A DNA stretch of 64,000 nt from Methylobacter sp. GTDB lineage: Bacteria; Pseudomonadota; Gammaproteobacteria; Methylococcales; Methylomonadaceae. Positions within the stretch are counted from its first letter, which is position 1. Every line of letters starts with the position of its first letter. Under the pieces are notes generated by a model. The model worked only from the letters and a program-made list of their open reading frames with translations, did not search any database and was not told where the DNA came from. Shown in pieces: positions 15,634 through 24,882 of this stretch. The translations under genes and the position numbers were made by a program. Location of the stretch: assembly GCA_028716975.1 (NCBI GenBank), contig JAQUOU010000001.1, positions 62,001-126,000 of the forward strand, written 5' to 3'.

Positions 15634-18054
15634 TCACTCCTTAACTCTACCCATACGCTGTTCAGTTTCCAGGACGTGTTGTGTGGTTGTTAAGACGGTA
15701 TCGGGATTCAGGCTCATTGAGTCTATGCCGATTTCGACCAGGAATTCCGCCATTTCGGGATAATCCGACGGTGCCTGCCCGCATAGACCGCAGTGTTTGC
15801 CGTTACGCCTGGCACCCTCTACGGCAAGCCGGATCATTTCCTTGACGCCGGGGTCGCGCTCGTCAAAATCCTCAGCGACAATGGCGGAATCGCGGTCTAC
15901 GCCTAAGGTAAGCTGGGTAAGATCATTTGAGCCTATGGAAAAGCCGTCAAAGTGCTGTGAGAAGGCGTCGATCTGGATGACGTTGTTGGGAATTTCACAC
16001 ATGACATAAATTTCCAGGCCGTTTACGCCCCGCTTTAAACCCAGTTGCGCCATGTACTCGAGGACGCGCCGGGCTTCCTCGACACGGCGGCAAAACGGAA
16101 TCATCAAAATGACATTGGTCAGGCCCATGTCATTGCGTACGCGTTTCATCGCAGCACATTCCAGGGCAAAACCTTCGGCATAGGCGGGGTGCGTGTAGCG
16201 TGAGGCCCCGCGAAAGCCGATCATCGGGTTGGCTTCGTCAAACTCAAACCAGCGTCCGCCCAGCAAGGTTGCGTATTCATTGGTTTTAAAATCGGACATG
16301 CGCACCACGACGGGCTTGGGGAAAAACGCTGCGGCAATAGTTCCCACGCCTTCCGATAATTGTCGGATAAAGAAATCCTTCGGGCTTGCGTAATTGGCTG
16401 CAAGCGCCTGAAGCTGCTCCCGCTCACCGGCATCCGGGACTTTCTCGGGATGAATCAGCGCCATCGGATGCGCTTTGATATATTCGGTAATGATGAATTC
16501 CATACGCGCCAAACCGACGCCGTCATTGGGCAAAAAGCTGGTTTTAAAGGCCAGTTCGGGATTACCGATATTCAGCATGATATGGGTTTCAGGATGTTGC
16601 AGCCCCGATAAATCCGTAGTGATAATGTCGAAGTCAAGAATGCCCTCATAGACTTTGCCATTATCGCCTTCGGCGCATGACACGGTTACGGGAGCAGTGT
16701 CTTTAATGGCCGTGGTCGCGTTGTCGCAGCCGATTACTGCCGGCACGCCCAATTCCCGGGAGATAATCGCCGCGTGACAGGTGCGTCCGCCGCGGTTGGT
16801 GACAATCGCCGAAGCAATCTTCATCACCGGCTCCCAGTCCGGGGTGGTCATATCCGCAACCAGCACATCGCCCGGTTTAAACTCCCCCAGTTGTTCCAGT
16901 TTGTGAATGATACGGGCATTGCCTGTTGCAATCTTGCTGCCTACCGCATGGCCTGTAACCAGCGGCTGCGCTTTTGTTTTAAGCTGGTATTGTTCCAGAA
17001 TCATGCCGTGCTTTTGGGATACCACAGTTTCGGGCCTGGCCTGAACGATATATAAAATGCCGTCAATGCCATCCTTCGCCCATTCCATATCCATCGGCCT
17101 GGCTTGCCCGGCCTTGGCGCTGTAATGCTTTTCTATTTTAATGGCGTAGTCAGCCAGGGTTAGAACATCCTGATCGTTAAGGCAGAAATGATTCCGCTCT
17201 TCAGCAGAGGTCACAATATTGCGGGTAGATTCGCGGGTGCTGCCGTCGCTATACACCATTTTTATTTTTTTTGCGCCCAGGCTGTGTTTGAGCACGGCAC
17301 GATGCCCTTGTTCGAAGGTGGGCTTGTGTACATAAAACTCGTCCGGGTCAACTGCGCCCTGCACGACATTTTCACCCAAACCGTATGCCCCCGTGATAAA
17401 AACCACGTCGCTGAAGCCCGATTCGGTATCCAGGGAAAACATGACGCCGCTGGCGCTCAGGTCGGATCGCACCATTTTCATCACGCCTATCGACAGCGCC
17501 AGTTTGAAATGGTCAAAGTCCTGGTCGATCCGGTAATGGATGGCGCGGTCGGTAAACAGGCTGGCGAAACAGCGTTTGCAGGCTTCAAGCAACGCCTGGT
17601 CGCCGCGTATATTCAGATAAGTATCCTGCTGCCCGGCAAAGCTGGCTGTTGGCAAATCTTCGGCAGTCGCCGAGCTGCGTACGGCAACGCTTAAATCCTC
17701 ACCGTACTGATCGCGCAACTGGACAAATGCCTGGAGAATCTGGCTTTCAAGATCGGCAGGAAAAGGCGCTGCATAAACGATTTCCCGCGCTTTACGAGCG
17801 CATCTGGCAAGATCGGCGACATCGTCAGGCTTCAAATCATCGAGAGCCTCATGAAGCGCCTTCCAGCTACCTGACTGGTCCAGCAAATAACGATAGGCTT
17901 CGGCGGTCACGGTAAAACCGTTGGGAATATTGATGCCTTGAGAGGTCAATTCGCGATACATTTCGCCTAATGAGGCATTTTTGCCACCCACCAGCGGAAC
18001 ATCGTCGATAGTTAACTCATTAAACCAGCGAATATAGTTTGTTTGTTCAGGCAT
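15634..18054 (-). CDS. ppsA: phosphoenolpyruvate synthase
   Basis: PpsA converts pyruvate, ATP and water to phosphoenolpyruvate, AMP and phosphate for gluconeogenesis. The 806 residues fit the family. The N-terminal ATP-grasp domain has VPLVGGKNASLGEMYREL and VAVRSSATAEDLPTASFAGQ. The swivelling phosphohistidine domain has GGRTCHAAIISRELGVPAVI with the His at about residue 427. The C-terminal barrel ends with GLCGQAPSDYPEMAEFLVE containing the catalytic Cys. It stands alone; no PpsR-type regulator gene is nearby. A palindromic repeat lies upstream. Confidence 0.97.
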   Translation of the reverse strand: MPEQTNYIRWFNELTIDDVPLVGGKNASLGEMYRELTSQGINIPNGFTVTAEAYRYLLDQSGSWKALHEALDDLKPDDVADLARCARKAREIVYAAPFPADLESQILQAFVQLRDQYGEDLSVAVRSSATAEDLPTASFAGQQDTYLNIRGDQALLEACKRCFASLFTDRAIHYRIDQDFDHFKLALSIGVMKMVRSDLSASGVMFSLDTESGFSDVVFITGAYGLGENVVQGAVDPDEFYVHKPTFEQGHRAVLKHSLGAKKIKMVYSDGSTRESTRNIVTSAEERNHFCLNDQDVLTLADYAIKIEKHYSAKAGQARPMDMEWAKDGIDGILYIVQARPETVVSQKHGMILEQYQLKTKAQPLVTGHAVGSKIATGNARIIHKLEQLGEFKPGDVLVADMTTPDWEPVMKIASAIVTNRGGRTCHAAIISRELGVPAVIGCDNATTAIKDTAPVTVSCAEGDNGKVYEGILDFDIITTDLSGLQHPETHIMLNIGNPELAFKTSFLPNDGVGLARMEFIITEYIKAHPMALIHPEKVPDAGEREQLQALAANYASPKDFFIRQLSEGVGTIAAAFFPKPVVVRMSDFKTNEYATLLGGRWFEFDEANPMIGFRGASRYTHPAYAEGFALECAAMKRVRNDMGLTNVILMIPFCRRVEEARRVLEYMAQLGLKRGVNGLEIYVMCEIPNNVIQIDAFSQHFDGFSIGSNDLTQLTLGVDRDSAIVAEDFDERDPGVKEMIRLAVEGARRNGKHCGLCGQAPSDYPEMAEFLVEIGIDSMSLNPDTVLTTTQHVLETEQRMGRVKE

Positions 18055-18133
18055 AATGTTTTCTCTTTCAGCGAAGTGATACAGGGTTGAGGAAAGATAT
18101 TAATGATTCTATGATTTATTGTTACATTTTGCA

Positions 18134-18394
18134 CCTAAGGAATCTCTTCAAAAGCTGATTCCGCTCATGGTTAGACAAGGCTCTCCTGAGTCTAACCGAA
18201 GGGGCTCTCCTGAGCAGTGGCGAAGGGCTCACCACGAACGGGTTCGACACCGCTCTCCTGAGTGTAATCAAAGGGGCTCTCCTGAGTGTAGCTGGACTCC
18301 CCCGGGACGGAATTACCACAAACCGTTCGTCCTGAGCTTGTCGAAGGAAGCTTGTCGAAGGAAGCTTGTCGAAGAACTGTGCAAATATTCCTTA
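18134..18394. repeat. MITE-like palindromic repeat with 14-base tandem units
   Basis: This fills most of the 18055-18516 gap. The left end (TAAGGAATCTCTTC, then GCTCATGGTTAGACAAGG) and right end (AATATTCCTTAA) are related to the element at 21539-21813. The interior alternates core units in both orientations and finishes in three tandem copies of a 14-base unit (CTTGTCGAAGGAAG) near 18337-18376. Open frames across it are artefacts. Confidence 0.75.
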
Positions 18395-18516
18395 ACGCTT
18401 AACACGGCGAAATAAGTACTGAATGAATAATAACCGTAAAAGGTTAAGCTCCTGTTACTTATAGGCCCAATTATTTGAAATAATAGGGCATTAAATCATT
18501 TCAACACGGAACGCTA

Positions 18517-19425
18517 ATGGCAAAAAAAACACTACTCCCCGCTGAAAGTCCTTTTTCATCGGCTAAGCAAGATGTCATAAATGTCTCTGCCGATCCCAGT
18601 ACGCCCCAGAGCCGATCCCCTTCGTATCGATTGGCATACAATGATTTTGATTTCATGATGCGGGATGAATTGCGGCCGGTACGGTTACAGCTTGAATTGC
18701 TTAAGCCTGAACTAACCCAATTGGAACATGCTATTCAATCGACCGTCGTCATATTCGGCAGCGCCCGCATTTCTGAGCATGAAAATGCTCAAAATGCATT
18801 GTTAAGCGCTGAACAGGCGCTGGATGCCAATCCCAGTGACCCGGAGCTTCAAAAAAATGCTGCCATCGCACAGCGAGTCCTGGATAAAAGCCATTATTAT
18901 GACGAGGCCCGCAAGTTGGGAGCACTAATCACCGAGGAAGCGAGAAGATTTCAGCATTCCATGATCGTAGTGACCGGCGGCGGACCCGGAATTATGGAGG
19001 CCGCCAATCGAGGCGCTGCGGATATGGGCGGTAAAAGCATGGGACTCAATATTGTCCTGCCCGGCGAGCAGAAACCTAATCCTTATATTACTCCCGACCT
19101 GTGTTTTCAGTTTCACTACTTTGCGATACGGAAAATGCATTTTTTGATGCGCGCCATCGCGCTGGTAACTTTTCCCGGCGGCTTCGGCACCCTGGATGAA
19201 CTTTTTGAAACGCTTACTTTAATTCAGACCAAAAAGGTAAGACCTGTTCCGGTCATTCTGGTCGGTAAGGCATACTGGGATAAGATTATTAATTTTGACG
19301 CCCTGGTTGAGGAGGGAGTGATTGCTGAATGCGACCGTCAACTCATACGTTATGCGGAAAAGGCTGAAGAGATCTGGCGTCTTATACTGGAAGACTATTC
19401 AGTAAATGGCAGTAACATCACATAA
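18517..19425 (+). CDS. LOG family protein (TIGR00730-type Rossmann fold)
   Basis: A 302-residue LOG/lysine-decarboxylase-like protein. The two signatures are VTGGGPGIMEAANRGAADMG and FPGGFGTLDELFETLTLIQT. The long N-terminal section with TVVIFGSARI is usual in the larger members. The family includes nucleotide 5'-monophosphate phosphoribohydrolases that release cytokinin-type bases, but this larger subgroup is uncharacterised and may have another nucleotide-hydrolase role. It stands upstream of the pyruvate-kinase-like gene in the same direction. Confidence 0.9.
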   Translation: MAKKTLLPAESPFSSAKQDVINVSADPSTPQSRSPSYRLAYNDFDFMMRDELRPVRLQLELLKPELTQLEHAIQSTVVIFGSARISEHENAQNALLSAEQALDANPSDPELQKNAAIAQRVLDKSHYYDEARKLGALITEEARRFQHSMIVVTGGGPGIMEAANRGAADMGGKSMGLNIVLPGEQKPNPYITPDLCFQFHYFAIRKMHFLMRAIALVTFPGGFGTLDELFETLTLIQTKKVRPVPVILVGKAYWDKIINFDALVEEGVIAECDRQLIRYAEKAEEIWRLILEDYSVNGSNIT

Positions 19426-19649
19426 TCAAGAGGCTGGAGATTTCCTGAGTCCAACAATTGTGCGTTTACTTATCAGGGAAAGTCTTGCACTTATATTATT
19501 TTAAAAACTGGTACGGAAACCGGCTTATTTAGAGTATTTACGGAGGGATGATTTTTGACTGCAAACCTGTGGATTTCATCAAACTGTCACATTTTTTAAT
19601 TACTCTCGATTTATTAAAATGTAATGTTTTATTAATCAAGTATCCAAAT

Positions 19650-21533
19650 ATGGCAGACTCTAAAAAAACCAATCTCGATCCCTACGACCATGTGCTGAAG
19701 CAACTTCTTGCAGAGGTCATCGAATTGCGCGAAAAAATTGAAATCAATTCAAATCAGCGTCTGCAAAAGTATCAAGGCAACTTTCATTCCGGTTATTTTT
19801 CCAAAAGCGCCTGCAATCTTGCGCATTACCTGGCTATGCGGCAACTCGATCTGCGCCATTTACAGGATCGCCTGGCTCAGGCCGGTTTATCTTCACTAGG
19901 CAGAGCTGAAGCATCAGTATTATCGACTTTGGATTTATTGATAGATTTGTTGAAACGGGCAACAAACAAGCACTATCTGCAGGGTGAAAAAAATCCCGGC
20001 GAATTTGGTTTTAATCGGGGCCGGCAATTGCTGGAGCAGCATACAATGGAATTATTCGGGCCTTTTAATGAGCGAGGAAGAGCGCATGTTATGGTGACCT
20101 TGGGTACCGAAGCTTCCTGGGATTACACCTTGGTCAGTTCATTACTTGAAAAGGGCATGACCTGTGCGCGTATTAACTGTGCACACGATGAGGCAGTTGT
20201 CTGGCAGGGAATGATAAGAAATATCCGTCGCGCAGAAACAGAAAAGGGCCGTACCTGCCGTATTCTTATGGATCTTGCAGGACACAAGATTCGCACAGGC
20301 CCCGTTGCTCTTGGTCCTTCGGTTCATCATATCAGCGTACAAAAAGACCGGACGGGTAAGATCCTGGGTCCAGGCTATCTGATTTTAACAGTCAGCCCGG
20401 AAAACCCTTCAACTGATAATTTATTATTCCGGGCTCCAATCCCTAAGCCGCTTCATAAGAGACTGGCGCCCGGAATGCAGCTGGGTTTTATTGACAACCA
20501 AAACAAACAGCGTTGCCTGAAAGTGGAAAAAGCGCTTTCTGATACGGATTGGCTGGTGAGCAGTGAAAAAGCGGCTTATCTTGTTTCAGGTTGCACATTA
20601 ACGCTGTCAATGGCTCAACAGTCAGATAAACCCAAATCAGTTGATAAGTTTACGTTGGGGGAGTTTGCCGGCGAGCCTCTGGATATTCGTGTATTTAAAA
20701 ATGAGTTGCTTTTGTTAACTGCCGGCGAAATTGAGGGTAAACCGGCTGAATATGATAATAATGGGGGTTTGATTCATCCTGCTCAAATTGGCTGTACGCT
20801 TTCATCGCTAATAGAAAAACTTGAAATAGGCCAGCCGGTCTGGATTGATGATGGAAAACTGGGGGCGGTCGTTGAATCAGTGACGGAGCAGGGCGCCTTA
20901 TTGCGTATAGTGGTCGCAAAAACCGGTGGCGTTCGTATTCAAAGCGACAAAGGTATTAATTTTCCGGGAGCCGAATTTAATTTGCCTCCTCTAACTGATA
21001 AAGATTTGACCGATCTGGACTTTATCTGTGTTCATGCCGATTTAGTGGGTTTTTCATTTGTAGAAACGCTGGTGGAAATGGAGTATTTGATGGCCGAACT
21101 GGCAAAACGGAATGCATCGGATCTGCCTATCATCGCTAAAATAGAAACCAATCGTGCAGTAAAAAACCTTCCCGATATCATCTTGGGGACTATCGGCAGG
21201 CATAACCTCGGCATTATGATTGCCAGAGGGGATTTATCGGTAGAATTAGGCAGCGCCAGGCTCGCTGAAATTCAGGAAGAACTCCTGTGGTTGTGTGAAG
21301 CGGCTCATGTGCCGGTCATCTGGGCAACCCAGGTGCTTGAGTCCATCGCTAAAAAAGGCACCCGTTCAAGGCCTGAGTTTACCGATGCGGCCATGGCGGT
21401 CAGGGCGGAATGCGTCATGCTGAATAAAGGACCTTATATACTCGATGCAATTGAAGCGTTGGTGAATGTTATGGTTCGCATGGATGAACATCAACGGAAA
21501 AAGTTTTCCCGATTGAGGGCTTTGCACTGGTAA
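19650..21533 (+). CDS. pyruvate kinase-like protein with N-terminal helical domain and no C-terminal domain
   Basis: A 627-residue protein starting MADSKKTNLDPYDHV; an upstream in-frame ATG at 19548 follows GGAGG too closely to be convincing. Residues 1-150 form a helical domain (CNLAHYLAMRQLDLRHLQDR, LSSLGRAEASVLSTLDLLID). A pyruvate-kinase barrel follows: HVMVTLGTEASWDYTLVSSL, MTCARINCAHDEA, MDLAGHKIRTG (His where the family usually has Pro), IIAKIETNRAVKNLPDI, MIARGDLSVELGSA and IWATQVLESIAKKGTRSRPE. The allosteric C-terminal domain is missing. It may be a true kinase or a related phosphotransferase. A giant inverted repeat begins six bases after the stop. Confidence 0.85.
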   Translation: MADSKKTNLDPYDHVLKQLLAEVIELREKIEINSNQRLQKYQGNFHSGYFSKSACNLAHYLAMRQLDLRHLQDRLAQAGLSSLGRAEASVLSTLDLLIDLLKRATNKHYLQGEKNPGEFGFNRGRQLLEQHTMELFGPFNERGRAHVMVTLGTEASWDYTLVSSLLEKGMTCARINCAHDEAVVWQGMIRNIRRAETEKGRTCRILMDLAGHKIRTGPVALGPSVHHISVQKDRTGKILGPGYLILTVSPENPSTDNLLFRAPIPKPLHKRLAPGMQLGFIDNQNKQRCLKVEKALSDTDWLVSSEKAAYLVSGCTLTLSMAQQSDKPKSVDKFTLGEFAGEPLDIRVFKNELLLLTAGEIEGKPAEYDNNGGLIHPAQIGCTLSSLIEKLEIGQPVWIDDGKLGAVVESVTEQGALLRIVVAKTGGVRIQSDKGINFPGAEFNLPPLTDKDLTDLDFICVHADLVGFSFVETLVEMEYLMAELAKRNASDLPIIAKIETNRAVKNLPDIILGTIGRHNLGIMIARGDLSVELGSARLAEIQEELLWLCEAAHVPVIWATQVLESIAKKGTRSRPEFTDAAMAVRAECVMLNKGPYILDAIEALVNVMVRMDEHQRKKFSRLRALHW

Positions 21534-21538
21534 TCAGC

Positions 21539-21813
21539 TTAAGGAAGCTCTGAATAAGTTGATTCTGCTCATGGTTCGACAAGCTTCCTTCGACAAGGCT
21601 CTCCTGAGTTTATCGAAGGGCTCACCACGAACGGCATCAGCACCGCTCTCCTGAGCCTAGTCGAAGCCTGTCATGAGCTTGTCGAATGAGGCTCACCACG
21701 AACGGCATTAGCACCAGCCGTTCGTCCTGAGCCCTTCGATAAACTCAGGAGAGCCTTGTCGAAGGAAGCTTGTCGAACCATGAACAGAATCAACTTATTC
21801 AGAGCTTCCTTAA
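21539..21813. repeat. MITE-like element with ~96-base near-perfect inverted repeats
   Basis: The left arm (21539-21634) and right arm (21718-21813) are inverted copies that differ at about three positions. Both ends are TTAAGGAAGCTCTGAATAAG on their own strands. The spacer of ~83 bases has further core copies. It fills the space between the pyruvate-kinase-like gene and glgP, so the transcript would form a very long hairpin. It is the best preserved copy of the family in this window. Confidence 0.85.
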
Positions 21814-21857
21814 TTTTTTCTTCAGTATTAAACTCAAATTCTTTTCGATATTAGACT

Positions 21858-24410
21858 ATGCCAACTAAACACTTTGTAACCAGCAAACCCAAATTATCAA
21901 TCATTCAACTCCCTGACCAGGGAATGGCAAAAGAAGATTTGATTGATGATTTCAAGCAGTATTACATTCATTTGCTAGGCAGGGATGAGCGCTGCCGCTC
22001 CCCTTTTTATGCGGGTGAAGCCTTATCTCTGGCAATTCGCGACCGTTTGATGGAGCGTTGGAAAACCACCCACCACGCTTATAAACTGGCAGAGTGCAGG
22101 AGGGTTTTTTATCTGTCCATGGAGTTTTTGATGGGCCGCACTTTAAGTAATGCCATGCTAAACCTGGGTGTAACCGATGTAGCGACACAGGCCATGTATG
22201 ATCTCGGCATTGAAATTGAAGAATTGATCACCAGTGAAGAGGATGCAGGACTTGGCAATGGCGGGCTGGGCCGTCTGGCGGCCTGTATTATAGATAGCTG
22301 CGCTACCTTGCAGCTACCCGTGATCGGCTATGGGTTACGCTATGAATACGGCATGTTTACCCAGAATATTATTAATGGGGAGCAGGTTGAAAAACCCGAT
22401 CATTGGCTTCGTCATGGCAATGTCTGGGAAATTGAGCGTCTGGAATATTCGCACCGGATCAAATTTGGCGGCCGCTCCACAATACAGGCTGATGCCACCG
22501 GCAAACCGCGGTTTTGCTGGGTAGACACCCGCGATGTACTGGCAGTGCCTTTCGATACGCCGGTGCCGGGTTACCGGAATGGCACTGTCAATTCCCTGCG
22601 CTTGTGGAAGGCGGTGGCTACCGAAGAGTTTAACCTGGATGAGTTTAATGCCGGGGATTATGAAGAAGCAGTCGCCGCAAAAATTGCTGCTGAAAATATT
22701 ACCATGGTGCTGTATCCCAATGACGCCAGTGCAAACGGTAAAGAGCTGAGACTGCGCCAACAATATTTTCTGGCGTCCGCCAGTTTGCAGGATGTCACTA
22801 CGCACTGGGTGGGTTTGCAGGGCGAGGATTTTAGTCATTTTGCCGAAAAAAGCTGTTTCCAGTTAAACGATACTCATCCGAGTATCGCCATTGCCGAACT
22901 TATGCGCCTGCTGATGGACATCCACAATTTAACGTGGGATGAGGCATGGACAATTACCAAAAATACAATGGCTTATACCAACCATACTTTACTGCCCGAA
23001 GCGCTGGAAAAATGGCCTGTTAAATTGATGCAAGGGTTACTGCCGCGATTAATGGATATTATTTTTGAAATTAACGCCCATTTTATGGCTGAAGTTTCGG
23101 CGCGCTGGCCGGGAGATACCGAGCGTTTACGTAGAATGTCCATTATAGAAGAAGGTTATGAGCAGCAAGTAAGAATGGCTTATTTGGCTATAGCGGGCAG
23201 TTTTTCAGTTAATGGTGTCGCGGCACTCCATTCAAAGTTATTGCAGCAAGGCTTATTTCGGGATTTCTATGAATTGTGGCCGCATAAATTCAATAATAAA
23301 ACTAACGGCGTAACGCCGCGCCGCTGGCTTGCAGCTTGTAATCCCGCGCTGGCAAGCCTGATCACGGAAACCATTGGCGATAGCTGGATTACCGATTTAT
23401 CGCAATTAAAAAAATTGAAACCCTATGCTGAAGATGCTCAATTCCGGCAACGCTGGCGTGCTGTCAAGCAGGCGGCAAAACAGCGTTTGATCGACTATAA
23501 AAAGCAGCAGCATAATATTGAACTTAATATCGACGCCTTATTCGATGTGCAGGTCAAACGCATCCATGAATACAAGCGGCAGCTATTAAATGTATTGCAT
23601 GTTATTTATCTCTATAACCGTATTAAAAAGGGTGACACCGAAAACTGGGTGGCAAGATGCGTATTAATCGGCGGTAAAGCGGCTCCCGGTTATCTTATGG
23701 CCAAAAAAATAATCAAGCTGATTAATAATGTCGCCCATGTCATTAACTCGGATCCGTCGATAGGCGGTAAATTGGCGTTGATATTTCTGCCTGATTACCG
23801 TGTGTCGGCCATGGAAAAAATTTGCCCCGGCGCTGATCTTTCCGAACAGATTTCAACTGCCGGCAAAGAGGCCTCAGGTACCGGTAATATGAAACTGATG
23901 ATGAACGGGGCCATCACTATCGGTACATTGGATGGCGCTAATATTGAAATTCGTGAAGAAGTAGGCGATGAAAACTTTTTCCTGTTTGGTTTGACTGAAG
24001 AGCAAATTGCCATAAAGCGGGAACATTATGACCCTGTTGCTGTTATCAGTCAGGATGAAGATTTGCAGCAGGTCATGCAGCTTCTGGAATCGCGGCATTT
24101 TAATCAGTTTGAGCCGGATATATTTGATGACTTGATCAATTCCATAAAAAGTCCTCATGATCCGTGGATGACAGTTGCTGACTTTCGAAGTTATATCGAA
24201 GCCCAGAAGCGCGTCGAAGAGGCCTATCGGGATCATGATCATTGGGCCAAAATGAGCATTTTAAATTGCGCGAGCAGTGGCAAATTCTCTACCGACAGGA
24301 CAGTCAGCGAATATAACCGGGATATCTGGAAATTAAAACCGCAATCAGTAACGCATACACCTGAAAAGAGCATTTATGAAGTCAAACATTCCGCTGACCC
24401 TATTGTATAG
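21858..24410 (+). CDS. glgP: glycogen/starch/alpha-glucan phosphorylase
   Basis: An 850-residue phosphorylase that releases glucose-1-phosphate from storage glucan. The N-terminal region has FYLSMEFLMGRTLSNAMLNL and GNGGLGRLAACIIDSCATLQ. The pyridoxal-phosphate site is in KEASGTGNMKLMMNGAITIG and TLDGANIEIREEVG. HEYKRQLLNVLHVIYLYNRI is also typical. The length is slightly above the usual 800-830, through short tails at both ends. It links glycogen use to the neighbouring pyruvate-metabolising genes. The repeat element lies immediately upstream. Confidence 0.97.
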   Translation: MPTKHFVTSKPKLSIIQLPDQGMAKEDLIDDFKQYYIHLLGRDERCRSPFYAGEALSLAIRDRLMERWKTTHHAYKLAECRRVFYLSMEFLMGRTLSNAMLNLGVTDVATQAMYDLGIEIEELITSEEDAGLGNGGLGRLAACIIDSCATLQLPVIGYGLRYEYGMFTQNIINGEQVEKPDHWLRHGNVWEIERLEYSHRIKFGGRSTIQADATGKPRFCWVDTRDVLAVPFDTPVPGYRNGTVNSLRLWKAVATEEFNLDEFNAGDYEEAVAAKIAAENITMVLYPNDASANGKELRLRQQYFLASASLQDVTTHWVGLQGEDFSHFAEKSCFQLNDTHPSIAIAELMRLLMDIHNLTWDEAWTITKNTMAYTNHTLLPEALEKWPVKLMQGLLPRLMDIIFEINAHFMAEVSARWPGDTERLRRMSIIEEGYEQQVRMAYLAIAGSFSVNGVAALHSKLLQQGLFRDFYELWPHKFNNKTNGVTPRRWLAACNPALASLITETIGDSWITDLSQLKKLKPYAEDAQFRQRWRAVKQAAKQRLIDYKKQQHNIELNIDALFDVQVKRIHEYKRQLLNVLHVIYLYNRIKKGDTENWVARCVLIGGKAAPGYLMAKKIIKLINNVAHVINSDPSIGGKLALIFLPDYRVSAMEKICPGADLSEQISTAGKEASGTGNMKLMMNGAITIGTLDGANIEIREEVGDENFFLFGLTEEQIAIKREHYDPVAVISQDEDLQQVMQLLESRHFNQFEPDIFDDLINSIKSPHDPWMTVADFRSYIEAQKRVEEAYRDHDHWAKMSILNCASSGKFSTDRTVSEYNRDIWKLKPQSVTHTPEKSIYEVKHSADPIV

Positions 24411-24708
24411 CAAGTTGATTCCGGTGTCATGGTTCGACAGGCTCACCACGAACGGAATCAGGCGCTCTTGAGTGTGGACTAAGGACTCACATTGAACGGG
24501 TTCGACGAGTCTCCTGAACATACGCACAGGCTCACCACGAATGGTTCGACAGGCTCACCACGAACGGCATCACCACAGACCGTTCGTCCTGAGCCTGTCG
24601 AAGGAAGCCTGTCGAAGGAAGCCTGTCGAAGGAAGCCTGTCGAAGGAAGCCTGTCGAAGGAAGCCTGTCGAAGGAAACCGGTCGAAGGACTGTGCAGAGA
24701 TTCCTTAA
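24411..24708. repeat. palindromic repeat with seven 14-base tandem units
   Basis: The left end (AAGTTGATTCCGGTGTCATGG) and right end (GAGATTCCTTAA) belong to the same family as the neighbouring repeats. From 24594 to 24690 the unit CCTGTCGAAGGAAG occurs six times in a row, followed by a diverged seventh (CCGGTCGAAGG). The remainder of the gap to 24882 contains no recognisable gene. An open frame across the array is an artefact. Confidence 0.8.
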
Positions 24709-24882
24709 AAAAGACCGTAGCTATTTATCATCAGGGAGTTTAACATCGGCTAAACCCGGACAAAAAAACAAGCCAGCATTATTGTAGGAATTCATCCACA
24801 CTTCATGCCAATACCATCGAAAAATCAATAACGAGAGGCCAAGGTAATTTTCCAGCCTTTTTAAAAAAGGAGATGTCAATAA

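Noticed and set aside
18119-18415. A 98-codon open frame with repeated RQGSPE / GSPEQWRRAHHERV sequence, and similar frames at 8186-8422, 24492-24743, 28701-28922 and 30535-30831.
   Set aside because: The peptide repeats are direct translations of the palindromic intergenic element in one frame; they recur at every copy and have no independent start or family.
24588-24690. Tandem repeats at 24.6 kb as a CRISPR array.
   Set aside because: Units are 14 bases and contiguous with no spacers, and no cas gene is present.
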